NCBI RefSeq assembly: GCF_904848625.1
Contig: NZ_CAJHCP010000003.1
Span: forward strand, 434,001-498,000
Reading direction: 5' to 3'
Length of the DNA: 64,000 nt
From: Paraburkholderia metrosideri
GTDB taxonomy: Bacteria; Pseudomonadota; Gammaproteobacteria; Burkholderiales; Burkholderiaceae
Of this stretch, positions 36,255 through 44,780 are shown one piece after another. How positions within the stretch are numbered: position 1 is the stretch's first letter; each line of letters begins with the position of its first letter. The position numbers were made by a program, and so were the translations under genes. Under the pieces are notes generated by a model. The model had not been told where the DNA came from, searched no databases, and saw nothing but the letters and a program-made list of their open reading frames with translations.

Positions 36255-38132
36255 CTATGACGCCCGAATCTTGGGCGCCACGCTGCGAAGCGCCGTGCCG
36301 GTGGCCGGCTGATATTCGGGCACCCAACGTCGCAAGTCACGACGGACCTCATCGTCGGACAGAACGCGGTGCTGCATCAGCCACGGCAGCAGTTTATCCA
36401 GCAGATCGTCCGATACTTCCCGCGCGCGTGCCGTCCGCAGCTTTGGATGCGGCGTGCGAGTCGTCGCTTCGTCGCATGCCAGCAACTCTTCGTAAAGCTT
36501 TTCGCCCGGACGCAAACCTGTAAAGACAATCCGGATTTGCTCTTCAGTAAAGCCATACAGACGAATCAGATCGCGAGCAAGGTCGACGATTTTCACTGGC
36601 TCGCCCATATCGAGAATGAAAATCTCGCCCCCCCGCCCCATGCACGATGCCTGGAGCACGAGCTGGGATGCCTCCGGAATCGTCATGAAGAAGCGCGTTA
36701 TCTCAGGATGCGTCACCGTGATCGGGCCGCCCTTCGAAATCTGCTGCTGGAATTTCGGAATCACACTGCCGGCGCTGCCCAGCACATTTCCAAATCGAAC
36801 CGTTTCGAACTGCGTACGTGAGCTGGTTTGCTGCAAAGCCTGACACGCCATCTCAGCCAAACGTTTACTGGCGCCCATGACGTTGGTCGGGTTGACGGCC
36901 TTGTCGGTGGAAATCAGAACAAAATGCTTCACGTCGTGACGGATCGCCGCCCGACCTACCCTGTACGTGCCGAGCACATTGTTACGAACCGCCTGCCAAG
37001 CGTTCTGTTCTTCCATCAATGGGACATGCTTGTAGGCGGCCGCATGAAAGACAATGTACGGCGTGTGACGGGACATCACCTGTTCGAGCAGCAGTGAGTC
37101 CTTTGCGTCGCCAATCACAGCGACGACCGAAATACCCGGAAAGCGCTCCTGCAACTCCTCGGTAAGCCGGTAGATTGCGAACTCGGACAGATCATAAGCA
37201 ATCAGTTGAGCCGGCTGAAAGCGTAAGATCTGGCGACACAGTTCCGAGCCAATCGATCCTCCTGCGCCCGTCACCATCACTACGCGATCGCGCAACAGCG
37301 CTTCGACGTGAGGTGTATCGATGTTGACCGGGTCGCGCCCCAGCAGGTCTTCGAGATCGATCTGCCGCACACGCGACAGAAACGCCTGACCCTGGGTAAC
37401 GGCGGTCAACGCGGGCAACACGAGCGCGCGTACACCGGCTCGCACGCATAGCGTTGCAACGCGCCGCTGCACGTCCACTGACGCCGAGGGAATGGCGATG
37501 ATCGCGTATTCCGTTTTCAGCTCCTCAGCCATCTGTGGCAATTCGCTAATGGAACCGAGCACCATGTACCCATAAATCTCGCGACCGTGCTTCGAGACGT
37601 CGTCATCGAGCAGGCCGACAAGCCGCCATTCACTGGAGCGGGACAGCTCGCGCGCGAGGCTCGCACCAGCGTTGCCGGCGCCCAGCACGACGACCGGCTT
37701 GCCTTGCCCAACCAGTCCGCCATACAGATAGAACTCTTTGGTCGCACGATACAACGCCCGCGATCCGCCCATGGTGAGGAAGAGGAAAAGCGGCGACACC
37801 ACGAGCACCGAGCGAGGCACGATCGGTATCGGCTGAACCATCACAGCGATAACCATCGCAATCAGGGCCCCCGAAACCACCGCTTTAGAGATGCGCACCA
37901 GGTCCGGCAGGCTGGCGAACACCCACATGCCCCGGTACAACCCGAAGATACGAAACATGATGCCGTATGCAGGGAGCACCCATAACAGCGAGTGCATCGC
38001 GCCAAGCCGGAAGTCGTCTGGGATTGACCCGTTGAAACGAATGACATACGCCGTGACCCAAGACGCGGCCACGGCGAACAAGTCGAAAAGGAAAGCGCTG
38101 AAGGATAGCCAGGAGGCCTTGTTTCTTAGCAT
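36255..38132 (-). CDS. wbpM: WbpM/CapD-type membrane-bound nucleotide-sugar 4,6-dehydratase
   Basis: A 625-residue long-form dehydratase. About four N-terminal membrane segments (LFDLFAVAASWVTAYVIRF and following) anchor it. A first Rossmann segment has VVVLGAGNAGASLARELS, and the catalytic SDR domain starts at about residue 285 with VMVTGAGGSIGSELCRQI. The string VLISTDKAVNPTNVMGASKR holds the modified catalytic triad of long dehydratases. It should convert UDP-GlcNAc to a 4-keto-6-deoxy sugar for O-antigen initiation. ATG 38132 is preferred to GTG 38141, because GAGG then sits 10 bases upstream. It follows the WbpL-like gene closely and ends at a strong hairpin. Confidence 0.92.
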   Translation of the reverse strand: MLRNKASWLSFSAFLFDLFAVAASWVTAYVIRFNGSIPDDFRLGAMHSLLWVLPAYGIMFRIFGLYRGMWVFASLPDLVRISKAVVSGALIAMVIAVMVQPIPIVPRSVLVVSPLFLFLTMGGSRALYRATKEFYLYGGLVGQGKPVVVLGAGNAGASLARELSRSSEWRLVGLLDDDVSKHGREIYGYMVLGSISELPQMAEELKTEYAIIAIPSASVDVQRRVATLCVRAGVRALVLPALTAVTQGQAFLSRVRQIDLEDLLGRDPVNIDTPHVEALLRDRVVMVTGAGGSIGSELCRQILRFQPAQLIAYDLSEFAIYRLTEELQERFPGISVVAVIGDAKDSLLLEQVMSRHTPYIVFHAAAYKHVPLMEEQNAWQAVRNNVLGTYRVGRAAIRHDVKHFVLISTDKAVNPTNVMGASKRLAEMACQALQQTSSRTQFETVRFGNVLGSAGSVIPKFQQQISKGGPITVTHPEITRFFMTIPEASQLVLQASCMGRGGEIFILDMGEPVKIVDLARDLIRLYGFTEEQIRIVFTGLRPGEKLYEELLACDEATTRTPHPKLRTARAREVSDDLLDKLLPWLMQHRVLSDDEVRRDLRRWVPEYQPATGTALRSVAPKIRAS

Positions 38133-38144
38133 CAGCGTCACACC

Positions 38145-39164
38145 TCAATTATCGGACAATGTTGATTGGAAACGACGCCAGCGCAGATCTACTGCTGCTC
38201 CTGCACCACAGAGAACGACGATCCAAACGACAACCACGCAAGCCTGAACAGTTGCGGTGCAGCCAAGCGCGTAGATAGCAATCATTATGCCAGCCGCTAT
38301 CACCACATACCATGTCAAAGCTGCTTTCGCATGCCCCGCACCTGAGCGCACCATGCGTTGATAGTAATGCTCACGGTGAGCTTGCCAAATTTTTTCGCCA
38401 CGCAAAAGTCTGCGAGCCAGCGTGACCGACGCGTCGCCGATGAACGGCGCGAATACCAGGATCGGGAACCAGACCGGCCAGGCGCCCTCCCGCCAGCCCC
38501 AGTAACCCAGCGCACCGGCCAGGAATCCGAGAGAAATCGATCCTGCGTCTCCGAGAAAAATACGCGCGGGGTGAAAGTTAAACAACAGGAAACCGAATGC
38601 AGCGGACGAAATGGCGACCGCCGACAACGCAAGTTCAATCATAGGACGCTCGGCGATCAATGCCCCGACTGCATAACCCGCGAAGCCGAACAACGCCATC
38701 CCGCCAGCGAGACCATCCGCGCCATCCATGAAATTGTAAAGATTGACCAGCCAAATCATTAAAAAGGCAAGAATTGCAAGCTCCCACCAGGGCGCGGCCG
38801 CGGGAAAAAGCGTAACGAGCCCGACAACAGCCACGATGTGCGCTACAAACCGGACCCGGACCGGCAATCCACGGCGATCGTCGATTTGTGAAATCGCGGC
38901 CAGGAAGCCTGCGCCGACAGCCACGCCCCACAGGCTTGGCGCAATTAGCAGGATCGCCGCCACCACGACCGGCACGATGCCCCAGCCCCCGATCCGAGGT
39001 GTCGGGACGACATGCATCGAGCGTTGGTTGGGGACATCGACGGCGAGTCGCCACGCGATGCCCGTCTTGAGCAACGCCCACAGAATCGCGGCGCATGCGC
39101 ACGCCGCGCCAAGCGCGGTGAGTACGATGGTTGCCCAGAGGGGCAAGGTCGAAAGGTATGTCAA
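38145..39164 (-). CDS. wbpL: WbpL-like polyprenyl-phosphate sugar-1-phosphate transferase
   Basis: A 339-residue MraY/WecA-family membrane enzyme, second of its kind in the window. Motifs: NQRSMHVVPTPRIGGWGI, SQIDDRRGLPVRVRF, LVNLYNFMDGADGLAGG, NFHPARIFLGDAGSISLG, and HREHYYQRMVRSG. It would load an N-acetyl-sugar 1-phosphate (for example FucNAc or QuiNAc type) onto undecaprenyl phosphate to start the O-antigen. The start is probably TTG 39164, overlapping the upstream stop as TTGA; a second TTG at 39197 is possible. It forms an operon with the GT2, the epimerase and the WbpM-like gene. Confidence 0.9.
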   Translation of the reverse strand: MTYLSTLPLWATIVLTALGAACACAAILWALLKTGIAWRLAVDVPNQRSMHVVPTPRIGGWGIVPVVVAAILLIAPSLWGVAVGAGFLAAISQIDDRRGLPVRVRFVAHIVAVVGLVTLFPAAAPWWELAILAFLMIWLVNLYNFMDGADGLAGGMALFGFAGYAVGALIAERPMIELALSAVAISSAAFGFLLFNFHPARIFLGDAGSISLGFLAGALGYWGWREGAWPVWFPILVFAPFIGDASVTLARRLLRGEKIWQAHREHYYQRMVRSGAGHAKAALTWYVVIAAGIMIAIYALGCTATVQACVVVVWIVVLCGAGAAVDLRWRRFQSTLSDN

Positions 39165-40132
39165 GATGCGCGCCCTTGATGCGTAGACCGATACCAACAG
39201 GCGGTCGCGGCCAGCCCTTCGTCGGCGGAATAGGGCGGCTTCCAGCCGAGTGTCGTGCGGATATGGGTAGTATCGAGTTGCAGACTACCGACCAGTCTGT
39301 CAATTTGCGACGAGCGCCCTGTCAGACGGCCGGCGGCTCGCAATAAGCCTTTGGGGACGGGTAACAGCCGGGCAGGCCTATGTAGATGCCGCCCCAATGA
39401 CCGTACGAGTTCGGCCACCGTCAACGCCTCGGCGTCGGCAACATGAAAGCACTGATTGACCGCGCGCGGGTCGGTGGCACAGCACACCAGCGCATCAGCA
39501 AAATTTTCGACGTAAACGAGGCTGCGCCGAGCTTCGATCAGGCCCAGCGGCAATGGCATTCCTTTCCAGATGCCGTCCATCAGGCTCAGAAAATTGGCTC
39601 GCACCCGAGGGCCATATATCAACGGCGGCCGCACGATCACCACTTCCATGCCCGACGCTTTGCCAAAGTTCAACAACGCCTGTTCAGCGGCAAGCTTCGA
39701 GCGTCCATAAGCATCCTTGGGAAGCGGCGGATCGTCTTCGCGTAACGGACGCCCAGCATCGCTTTCAGCAAGTGCCTTGATACTGCTGACAAAAACAAAC
39801 CGTCGAACGCCGCGCCTCCGCGCCGCCTGCGCAACACGAAGTGCGCCGTCAACGTTGGTCGCGTGAAACGCTGCGTCCGGATTGGCAGTCGTGTCGTGCA
39901 ACACATGCGCGCGCGCCGCCAGATGGACTACACAGTCAATTTGCGATTCGGCACGCCATGAGGTGTCTATGCCGACAAAATCTGGACCGGGATCGATCCA
40001 TTCGTTCAAGCCGCTGTCCGGCTGTGTTGCACGCCGCACAAGACCGGTGACGATGTGGCCCGCATCGCGTAGTGCCCGGCAGAGCGCGATGCCGACGAGT
40101 CCATTGGCTCCGGTAACGAGCACGTGACTCAT
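39161..40132 (-). CDS. NAD-dependent sugar epimerase/reductase (SDR, WbpV-like)
   Basis: A 323-residue extended SDR. The cofactor loop is HVLVTGANGLVGIALCRAL at the N-terminus, the Ser/Tyr-Lys triad is in FVSSIKALAES and DAYGRSKLAAEQAL. It ends near CWYRSTHQG. With a WbpM-like dehydratase and a WbpL-like initiator beside it, a role as 4-reductase or epimerase acting on UDP-4-keto-6-deoxy-HexNAc fits best, giving for example UDP-QuiNAc or UDP-FucNAc. A UDP-glucose 4-epimerase is the alternative. Start ATG 40132 overlaps the GT2 stop as ATGA. Confidence 0.85.
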   Translation of the reverse strand: MSHVLVTGANGLVGIALCRALRDAGHIVTGLVRRATQPDSGLNEWIDPGPDFVGIDTSWRAESQIDCVVHLAARAHVLHDTTANPDAAFHATNVDGALRVAQAARRRGVRRFVFVSSIKALAESDAGRPLREDDPPLPKDAYGRSKLAAEQALLNFGKASGMEVVIVRPPLIYGPRVRANFLSLMDGIWKGMPLPLGLIEARRSLVYVENFADALVCCATDPRAVNQCFHVADAEALTVAELVRSLGRHLHRPARLLPVPKGLLRAAGRLTGRSSQIDRLVGSLQLDTTHIRTTLGWKPPYSADEGLAATACWYRSTHQGRAS

Positions 40133-40968
40133 AACCACTTCCAGCCGAACCGGTTGAAGAATCGCCAGGCCGACGCAACGAACATGCGGACATGGGCCGA
40201 GCCCTTGCGCGCCGCCCCGCCGCCATGATGCAGCACGCGCACGGAGGGCGCGTAGACAACGCGAGTCACATCATGCGCGCGAAGGCTCAAATCATAGTCC
40301 TCGAAATAAAGAAAATAGCGGGCATCGAAACCTTCCAATTTTTTCAGTAGGCGTGTGCGAAAAAGCATGAAACAGCCGCTGACGATCGGGGGATCCCAGA
40401 CAATGTCGTTCCCGTTAATCTGGTCGCGCATCTCGTACCTTGCAAGCCGGCGCGTGAATAACGAGCGCAGTCGCGCGGGCAGAAAGCCTCGTGCGAATAG
40501 ATCGAGGAGCGTCGGATAACGTCTGCACAGGAATTGCTGTTGACCACGTTCGTCCCCGACCCACGGCGTGAGCAGACCTGCTTCCGTGTGAGCCTCGAAA
40601 AAATCGAGCGCCACTGTGAGAGCATCCGGCGCAAGATCGACGTCAGGGTTCAGCACGAGGTGGTAAAGGCTGGTGCTCCGCTCGATCGCGAGGTTGTGGC
40701 CGCGGCCATAGCCCACGTTGCCGTGCCCTTCGATAATGTCACAACGAATACCTTGCGCGCGGAGCGCTTCCAAGGCGACAGAACAGTCGGGCAGGCCACC
40801 GTTATCAACCAGATAGAGCGTGACGGGAAGACCGGGACGCGACGTTTGCAGCATATCGCAAGCGGTCGCGACGCCTGTGAGCGTCGAACTCAACTGATCA
40901 ATGTCAGGCCGGTAGACCACCACCGAGACGGACAGCCCAGTTGATTCCAAATGCGGCGTAGCTTTCAT
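40129..40968 (-). CDS. Glycosyltransferase family 2 (WbbL/rhamnosyltransferase-like)
   Basis: A 279-residue GT-A enzyme. The N-terminal LSVSVVVYRPDIDQLSST and LYLVDNGGL form the nucleotide-binding core, LVLNPDVDLAPDALTVAL carries the DxD metal site (NPDVD), and the acceptor segment has YFLYFEDYDLSLRAH. This pattern is common in O-antigen rhamnosyltransferases that act early on the lipid-linked sugar. It starts the leftward operon GT2, epimerase, wbpL-like, wbpM-like. The donor is not certain. Confidence 0.86.
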   Translation of the reverse strand: MKATPHLESTGLSVSVVVYRPDIDQLSSTLTGVATACDMLQTSRPGLPVTLYLVDNGGLPDCSVALEALRAQGIRCDIIEGHGNVGYGRGHNLAIERSTSLYHLVLNPDVDLAPDALTVALDFFEAHTEAGLLTPWVGDERGQQQFLCRRYPTLLDLFARGFLPARLRSLFTRRLARYEMRDQINGNDIVWDPPIVSGCFMLFRTRLLKKLEGFDARYFLYFEDYDLSLRAHDVTRVVYAPSVRVLHHGGGAARKGSAHVRMFVASAWRFFNRFGWKWL

Positions 40969-41293
40969 GTATGGAGATTTCGTGTCCTATAGAGGACACT
41001 TTGTTGTCTGGCCGCAACAAGCGGAAGTTTGCTCAATTTTCCGCGGCGAGGCAACTGGACTTGCCTTTTGTTACCACCCGGTCTCAATCACATAAATTCA
41101 TCAACTTCTGTTAACCCCCGACACTTCGTTCGCGAAATCAGAGGTCTTCGGCCAGAGGTTGTGCGAACAAAACCGGGATAGTAGAGTGATGGCGCAACGC
41201 TCGAACCTCCATGGCCGGCGAGAATAAGTTTCACACACGGCAACCTTAGCTGCGTTTCTAACGATCAAAACAGCCGCCTCCGAGGCTCATCGA
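40969..41293. promoter_or_regulatory. Divergent promoter region
   Basis: 325 bases between the leftward O-antigen operon and the rightward arabinose-like operon. It is less GC-rich than its flanks and must hold promoters for both. No clear paired boxes or palindromes were found. Confidence 0.45.
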
Positions 41294-42715
41294 ATGCACA
41301 GACCGCTTGTCGTCGATCTGGATGGTACGTTAATTCGCTCGGACGTCTTGATCGAGTCGGGGTTTGCCTATCTGAAGACCGCGCCTCTGCGGTTCTACAA
41401 ACCATTGCTCTGGCTTGCCGGCGGCGGCAAACCCGCGCTTAAGGCAGGGCTGGCGCACGCAACAGACGTGGACGTTTCTGTTTTGCCCTACGACGTCACT
41501 GTACTCGAATGGCTCCGTGAAGAGCATACGGCTGGCCGTTTTCTAGTATTGGCCACAGCAAGTCACGAACGTTATGCGCATGCGATCTCTGAACACCTCG
41601 GAATATTCGACAAGACCTTCGCCAGTAACGACAGCATCAACCTGTCCTCTCACAACAAGCGGGAAAAGCTGGTCGCCGAATATGGAGAAAAGGGTTTCGA
41701 CTACGCCGGAAACTCCCGCGACGACATCGCCGTATGGCGGTCCGCCGAACGCGCATACGTCGTTAACCCGTCCAATGGCGTGGAACGTGCCGCACGCAAG
41801 CTCGGCAACGTGGAGCGTGTGATCGAGTCGCGGCCGCCAGGCGTGAAAACGTGGGCAAAATCGTTGCGGCTGCATCAATGGTTAAAGAATTTGCTGATCT
41901 TTGTTCCGCTGCTGGCGGCTCACAAGTTGCGGTCGTCCGATCTTGCGATCGAAGCGCTGCTGGCTTTTTTCAGCTTCGGCCTGTGCGCATCGAGTGTCTA
42001 TCTGCTCAACGATCTGCTCGATCTCGAAGACGACCGGCATCACCCGATCAAATGCAAACGGCCTCTTGCTTCGGGCACGCTGCCGATCGCGTGGGGGTTG
42101 GCGCTATGTCCAATTTTGCTACTCGGCGCGTGCATTACTGCCTGGCTTTTCCTACCTGTTGAATTTGGCGCCGTACTCCTCGGCTATTACTTGCTGACGC
42201 TGACATACTCCATCTACCTGAAGCGACAGGTGATGATCGACGTCGTCGTGCTGGCGATGCTCTACACGACCCGCATCATCGCGGGCACGGCGGCAGTGGG
42301 CGCACAACTTACCTTCTGGCTGCTGGCTTTTTCGATGTTCATCTTCCTGAGCCTGGCTTTCGTCAAACGCTACGCCGAACTGCATCTGATGCAGGAACAA
42401 GGTTTGGGCAAGACTCGAGGCCGCGGTTATGTCGCCAGCGATCTTCCGCTCGTGTCGTCGCTTGGGGCAGCGTCCGGTTATCTTTCCGTGCTCGTGCTGG
42501 CGCTCTATATTCAGGATGCGAAAACGGCCGATCTGTATCGCCATCCGCAGATCATCTGGCTCGCCTGTCCGCTACTGCTTTTCTGGGTTAGCCGGACGTG
42601 GCTTATAGCGCACCGCGGCCTGATGCACGACGACCCGATCGTTTTCGCTGCGCAGGATCGCCTCAGCCTCGCCGTCGTCGTCGTTTGCGGGCTGATATTC
42701 TGGGCAGCCGCCTAG
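41294..42715 (+). CDS. HAD-phosphatase/UbiA fusion, decaprenyl-phosphate phosphoribosyltransferase-like
   Basis: 473 residues in two parts. Residues 1 to about 180 are a HAD phosphatase: D8-x-D10 in VVDLDGTLIRSD, then LATASH (motif 2) and YAGNSRDDIAV (motif 4). Residues from about 190 are a UbiA-type prenyltransferase with nine or so membrane helices and the motif N239-D-x-x-D243-x-x-x-D247 (NDLLDLEDD). In mycobacteria, Rv3806c (UbiA family) moves phosphoribose from PRPP to decaprenyl phosphate and a separate phosphatase removes the 5-phosphate; the fusion would do both. It is the first gene of a rightward operon followed by DprE1-, DprE2- and GtrA-like genes, which supports this role over quinone or heme prenylation. 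Confidence 0.88.
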   Translation: MHRPLVVDLDGTLIRSDVLIESGFAYLKTAPLRFYKPLLWLAGGGKPALKAGLAHATDVDVSVLPYDVTVLEWLREEHTAGRFLVLATASHERYAHAISEHLGIFDKTFASNDSINLSSHNKREKLVAEYGEKGFDYAGNSRDDIAVWRSAERAYVVNPSNGVERAARKLGNVERVIESRPPGVKTWAKSLRLHQWLKNLLIFVPLLAAHKLRSSDLAIEALLAFFSFGLCASSVYLLNDLLDLEDDRHHPIKCKRPLASGTLPIAWGLALCPILLLGACITAWLFLPVEFGAVLLGYYLLTLTYSIYLKRQVMIDVVVLAMLYTTRIIAGTAAVGAQLTFWLLAFSMFIFLSLAFVKRYAELHLMQEQGLGKTRGRGYVASDLPLVSSLGAASGYLSVLVLALYIQDAKTADLYRHPQIIWLACPLLLFWVSRTWLIAHRGLMHDDPIVFAAQDRLSLAVVVVCGLIFWAAA

Positions 42716-42718
42716 GCC

Positions 42719-44035
42719 ATGAGCACTGTCCTATCGTGGGGGCGCTATCCTCATCTGCCGCAAGAGGTGCATACCATAGCATGGCGTGACGCCACGCAAA
42801 TCGTGTGGGACGGGGTGCGCCACTCCCATGGGACCGCCCTCGCCTTTGGGAACGGCCGCAGCTATGGCGATAGCTGCCTGGCCGCGTCGAACCACGTCAT
42901 CCAGACATTGCCGCTCGACCGCCTGATCGAGGCAGACTGGCAGACCGGCATTCTCCGCGCGGAACCAGGCGTTACGCTTGGACAGATTCTCGAGTTGGCT
43001 GTCCCGCGTGGATGGATGTTGCCGGTAACTCCCGGAACCCAGTATGTGACGTTGGGCGGCGCCATCGCTAACGACGTTCACGGCAAAAATCACCATATGC
43101 GCGGCACCTTCGGGCGGCACGTGCTCCGCTTTGCGCTCGCACGCAGTGACAACACACAATTCGAGTGCTCGTCCACCCATAACTCAGAATTCTTTGCCGC
43201 GACAATTGGAGGGCTTGGACTCACTGGCCTCATCCTGTGGGCAGAAATTCAGTTGGTGTCGATTCAGTCGAGCATGATCGATGTGACGAGCGTTCGCTTC
43301 GCCAATCTGGACGAGTTTTTTTCATTGTCCGAGCGACTCGACCCGCTGCACGAGTACAGCGTCGCCTGGGTCGACTGCCAGAGCCGAGGCAACGGACTTG
43401 GGCGCGGTATCCTGACGGTCGGCAATCACGCCACCCAGGGACCACTCGAACTAACGCAGCGCAAAAAACGCACCGTGCCTATTACCCTGCCAATACCCCT
43501 GTTCAACCGCGCCACGCTATACGTTCTAAATGAACTCTACTATCAGCGTCAGCAACGCGATGAAGTACACTCGACCGTCCATTACGACAGTTACTTTTAC
43601 CCGCTCGACAGCCTGCTCGAATGGAATCGCATCTACGGACGCGCGGGCTTTCAGCAGTATCAATGCGTCGTCCCGCCTGCCGTGGCACACGATGCAATTC
43701 ATGCCATCCTGGACGCGATAGGACGAAGCGGCATCGGCTCTTTTCTCGCGGTTTTGAAGCGTTGCGGTGCGTTGCACTCGCCAGGCCTGCTTTCGTTTCC
43801 CCGCGAAGGCACATCACTTGCGCTCGATTTCCCACAGCGCGACGTGCCCAACGCGCGGCTCTTCGACACACTTGACGCCATTGTGCGCGATGCCGGCGGC
43901 CGACTTTATCCGGCCAAGGATGCGCACATGTCAGCCGCTGATTTTTGTGCCGCTTATCCTCAATGGCAACAACTCGAAGCACTACGGGATCCCGCGATGC
44001 TGTCACGCTTCTGGCAACGAACCACTCAAATATGA
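42719..44035 (+). CDS. dprE1: Decaprenylphosphoryl-ribose 2'-oxidase-like flavoenzyme (DprE1-like)
   Basis: 438 residues, FAD-binding (VAO/PCMH type). FGNGRSYGDS (43-52) and TPGTQYVTLGGAIANDVHGK (104-123), followed by NHHMRGTFGRHV, closely match mycobacterial DprE1. The catalytic Lys is K400 in YPAKD. It would oxidise the 2'-OH of polyprenyl-phosphoryl ribose. At the place of the mycobacterial Cys387 (…CVDFP) this protein has Ala368 (LALDFP). The gene begins 3 bases after the UbiA fusion and its stop overlaps the next start as ATGA, so the steps are coupled. L-gulonolactone-oxidase-type relatives are the alternative, but the neighbours decide. Confidence 0.92.
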   Translation: MSTVLSWGRYPHLPQEVHTIAWRDATQIVWDGVRHSHGTALAFGNGRSYGDSCLAASNHVIQTLPLDRLIEADWQTGILRAEPGVTLGQILELAVPRGWMLPVTPGTQYVTLGGAIANDVHGKNHHMRGTFGRHVLRFALARSDNTQFECSSTHNSEFFAATIGGLGLTGLILWAEIQLVSIQSSMIDVTSVRFANLDEFFSLSERLDPLHEYSVAWVDCQSRGNGLGRGILTVGNHATQGPLELTQRKKRTVPITLPIPLFNRATLYVLNELYYQRQQRDEVHSTVHYDSYFYPLDSLLEWNRIYGRAGFQQYQCVVPPAVAHDAIHAILDAIGRSGIGSFLAVLKRCGALHSPGLLSFPREGTSLALDFPQRDVPNARLFDTLDAIVRDAGGRLYPAKDAHMSAADFCAAYPQWQQLEALRDPAMLSRFWQRTTQI

Positions 44036-44772
44036 AAAAAATTCTTATCGTAGGCGCGACGTCGGCGATTGCCATTGCCTGCGCTCGCCGCTGGGCTGCC
44101 GAAGGCGCGTGCTTCTTTCTTGCCGCGCGCAACAACGAGCGTCTGCAGCAAGTCGCGGGCGATCTGACTGCGCGCGGCGCTCAGTCAGTCGTATGCCATC
44201 AACTTGACATCGACAGACTGGACACGCATCAGGCGATGCTGGCCCAATGCGCACATGCACTCGCGTCACTCGACATCGTACTCATTGCGCCCGGCACGCT
44301 CCCCGACCAGTCGCAGTGCCAAAGCGATGCGGCACTAGCGGTACGCGAGTTCACGACCAACGCGGTATCCGTGATCGCATTACTCACGCCGATTGCCGGT
44401 CTTCTGGAAACGCAAAAGAGCGGTACGTTGGCGGTGATTTCTTCCGTTGCCGGTGATCGCGGACGTCCATCGAACTATCTTTATGGCAGCGCGAAAGCAG
44501 CGCTCACCACGTTTTGCGAAGGGCTGAACGCGCGACTGTTCAAATCCGGCGCACATGTGCTAACGATCAAACCAGGCTTCGTTGCCACGCCGATGACTGC
44601 CGGCCTGCCACTGCCAGGGCCGCTCGTTGCCACCCCGGACAAAGTCGCGGGCGACATTGTGCGCGCCATCGAAAAGCACAAGGACGTACTTTATACGCCG
44701 TGGTTCTGGTCGCCCATCATGTTTATCATCCGGTCACTGCCAAGATTCCTGTTCAAACGCGCCTCGATCTAG
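44032..44772 (+). CDS. dprE2: Decaprenylphosphoryl-2-keto-ribose reductase-like SDR (DprE2-like)
   Basis: A 246-residue classical SDR that would reduce the keto intermediate made by the DprE1-like enzyme to polyprenyl-phosphoryl-D-arabinofuranose. The cofactor loop is ILIVGATSAIAIACARRW. The active site has ISSVAGDRGRPSNYLYGSAK (Ser and Tyr-x3-Lys), which resembles the mycobacterial DprE2 segment. Start ATG 44032 overlaps the dprE1 stop (ATGA); the longer frame beginning at 43945 is rejected. It is followed 8 bases later by the membrane protein gene. Confidence 0.92.
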   Translation: MKKILIVGATSAIAIACARRWAAEGACFFLAARNNERLQQVAGDLTARGAQSVVCHQLDIDRLDTHQAMLAQCAHALASLDIVLIAPGTLPDQSQCQSDAALAVREFTTNAVSVIALLTPIAGLLETQKSGTLAVISSVAGDRGRPSNYLYGSAKAALTTFCEGLNARLFKSGAHVLTIKPGFVATPMTAGLPLPGPLVATPDKVAGDIVRAIEKHKDVLYTPWFWSPIMFIIRSLPRFLFKRASI

Positions 44773-44780
44773 GACGTAAA

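Noticed and set aside
36255-38132. Possible duplication of the dehydratase with the SDR genes nearby
   Set aside because: The SDR genes at 39,161, 46,570 and 62,295 share only the common fold and motifs, not the membrane part or overall sequence.
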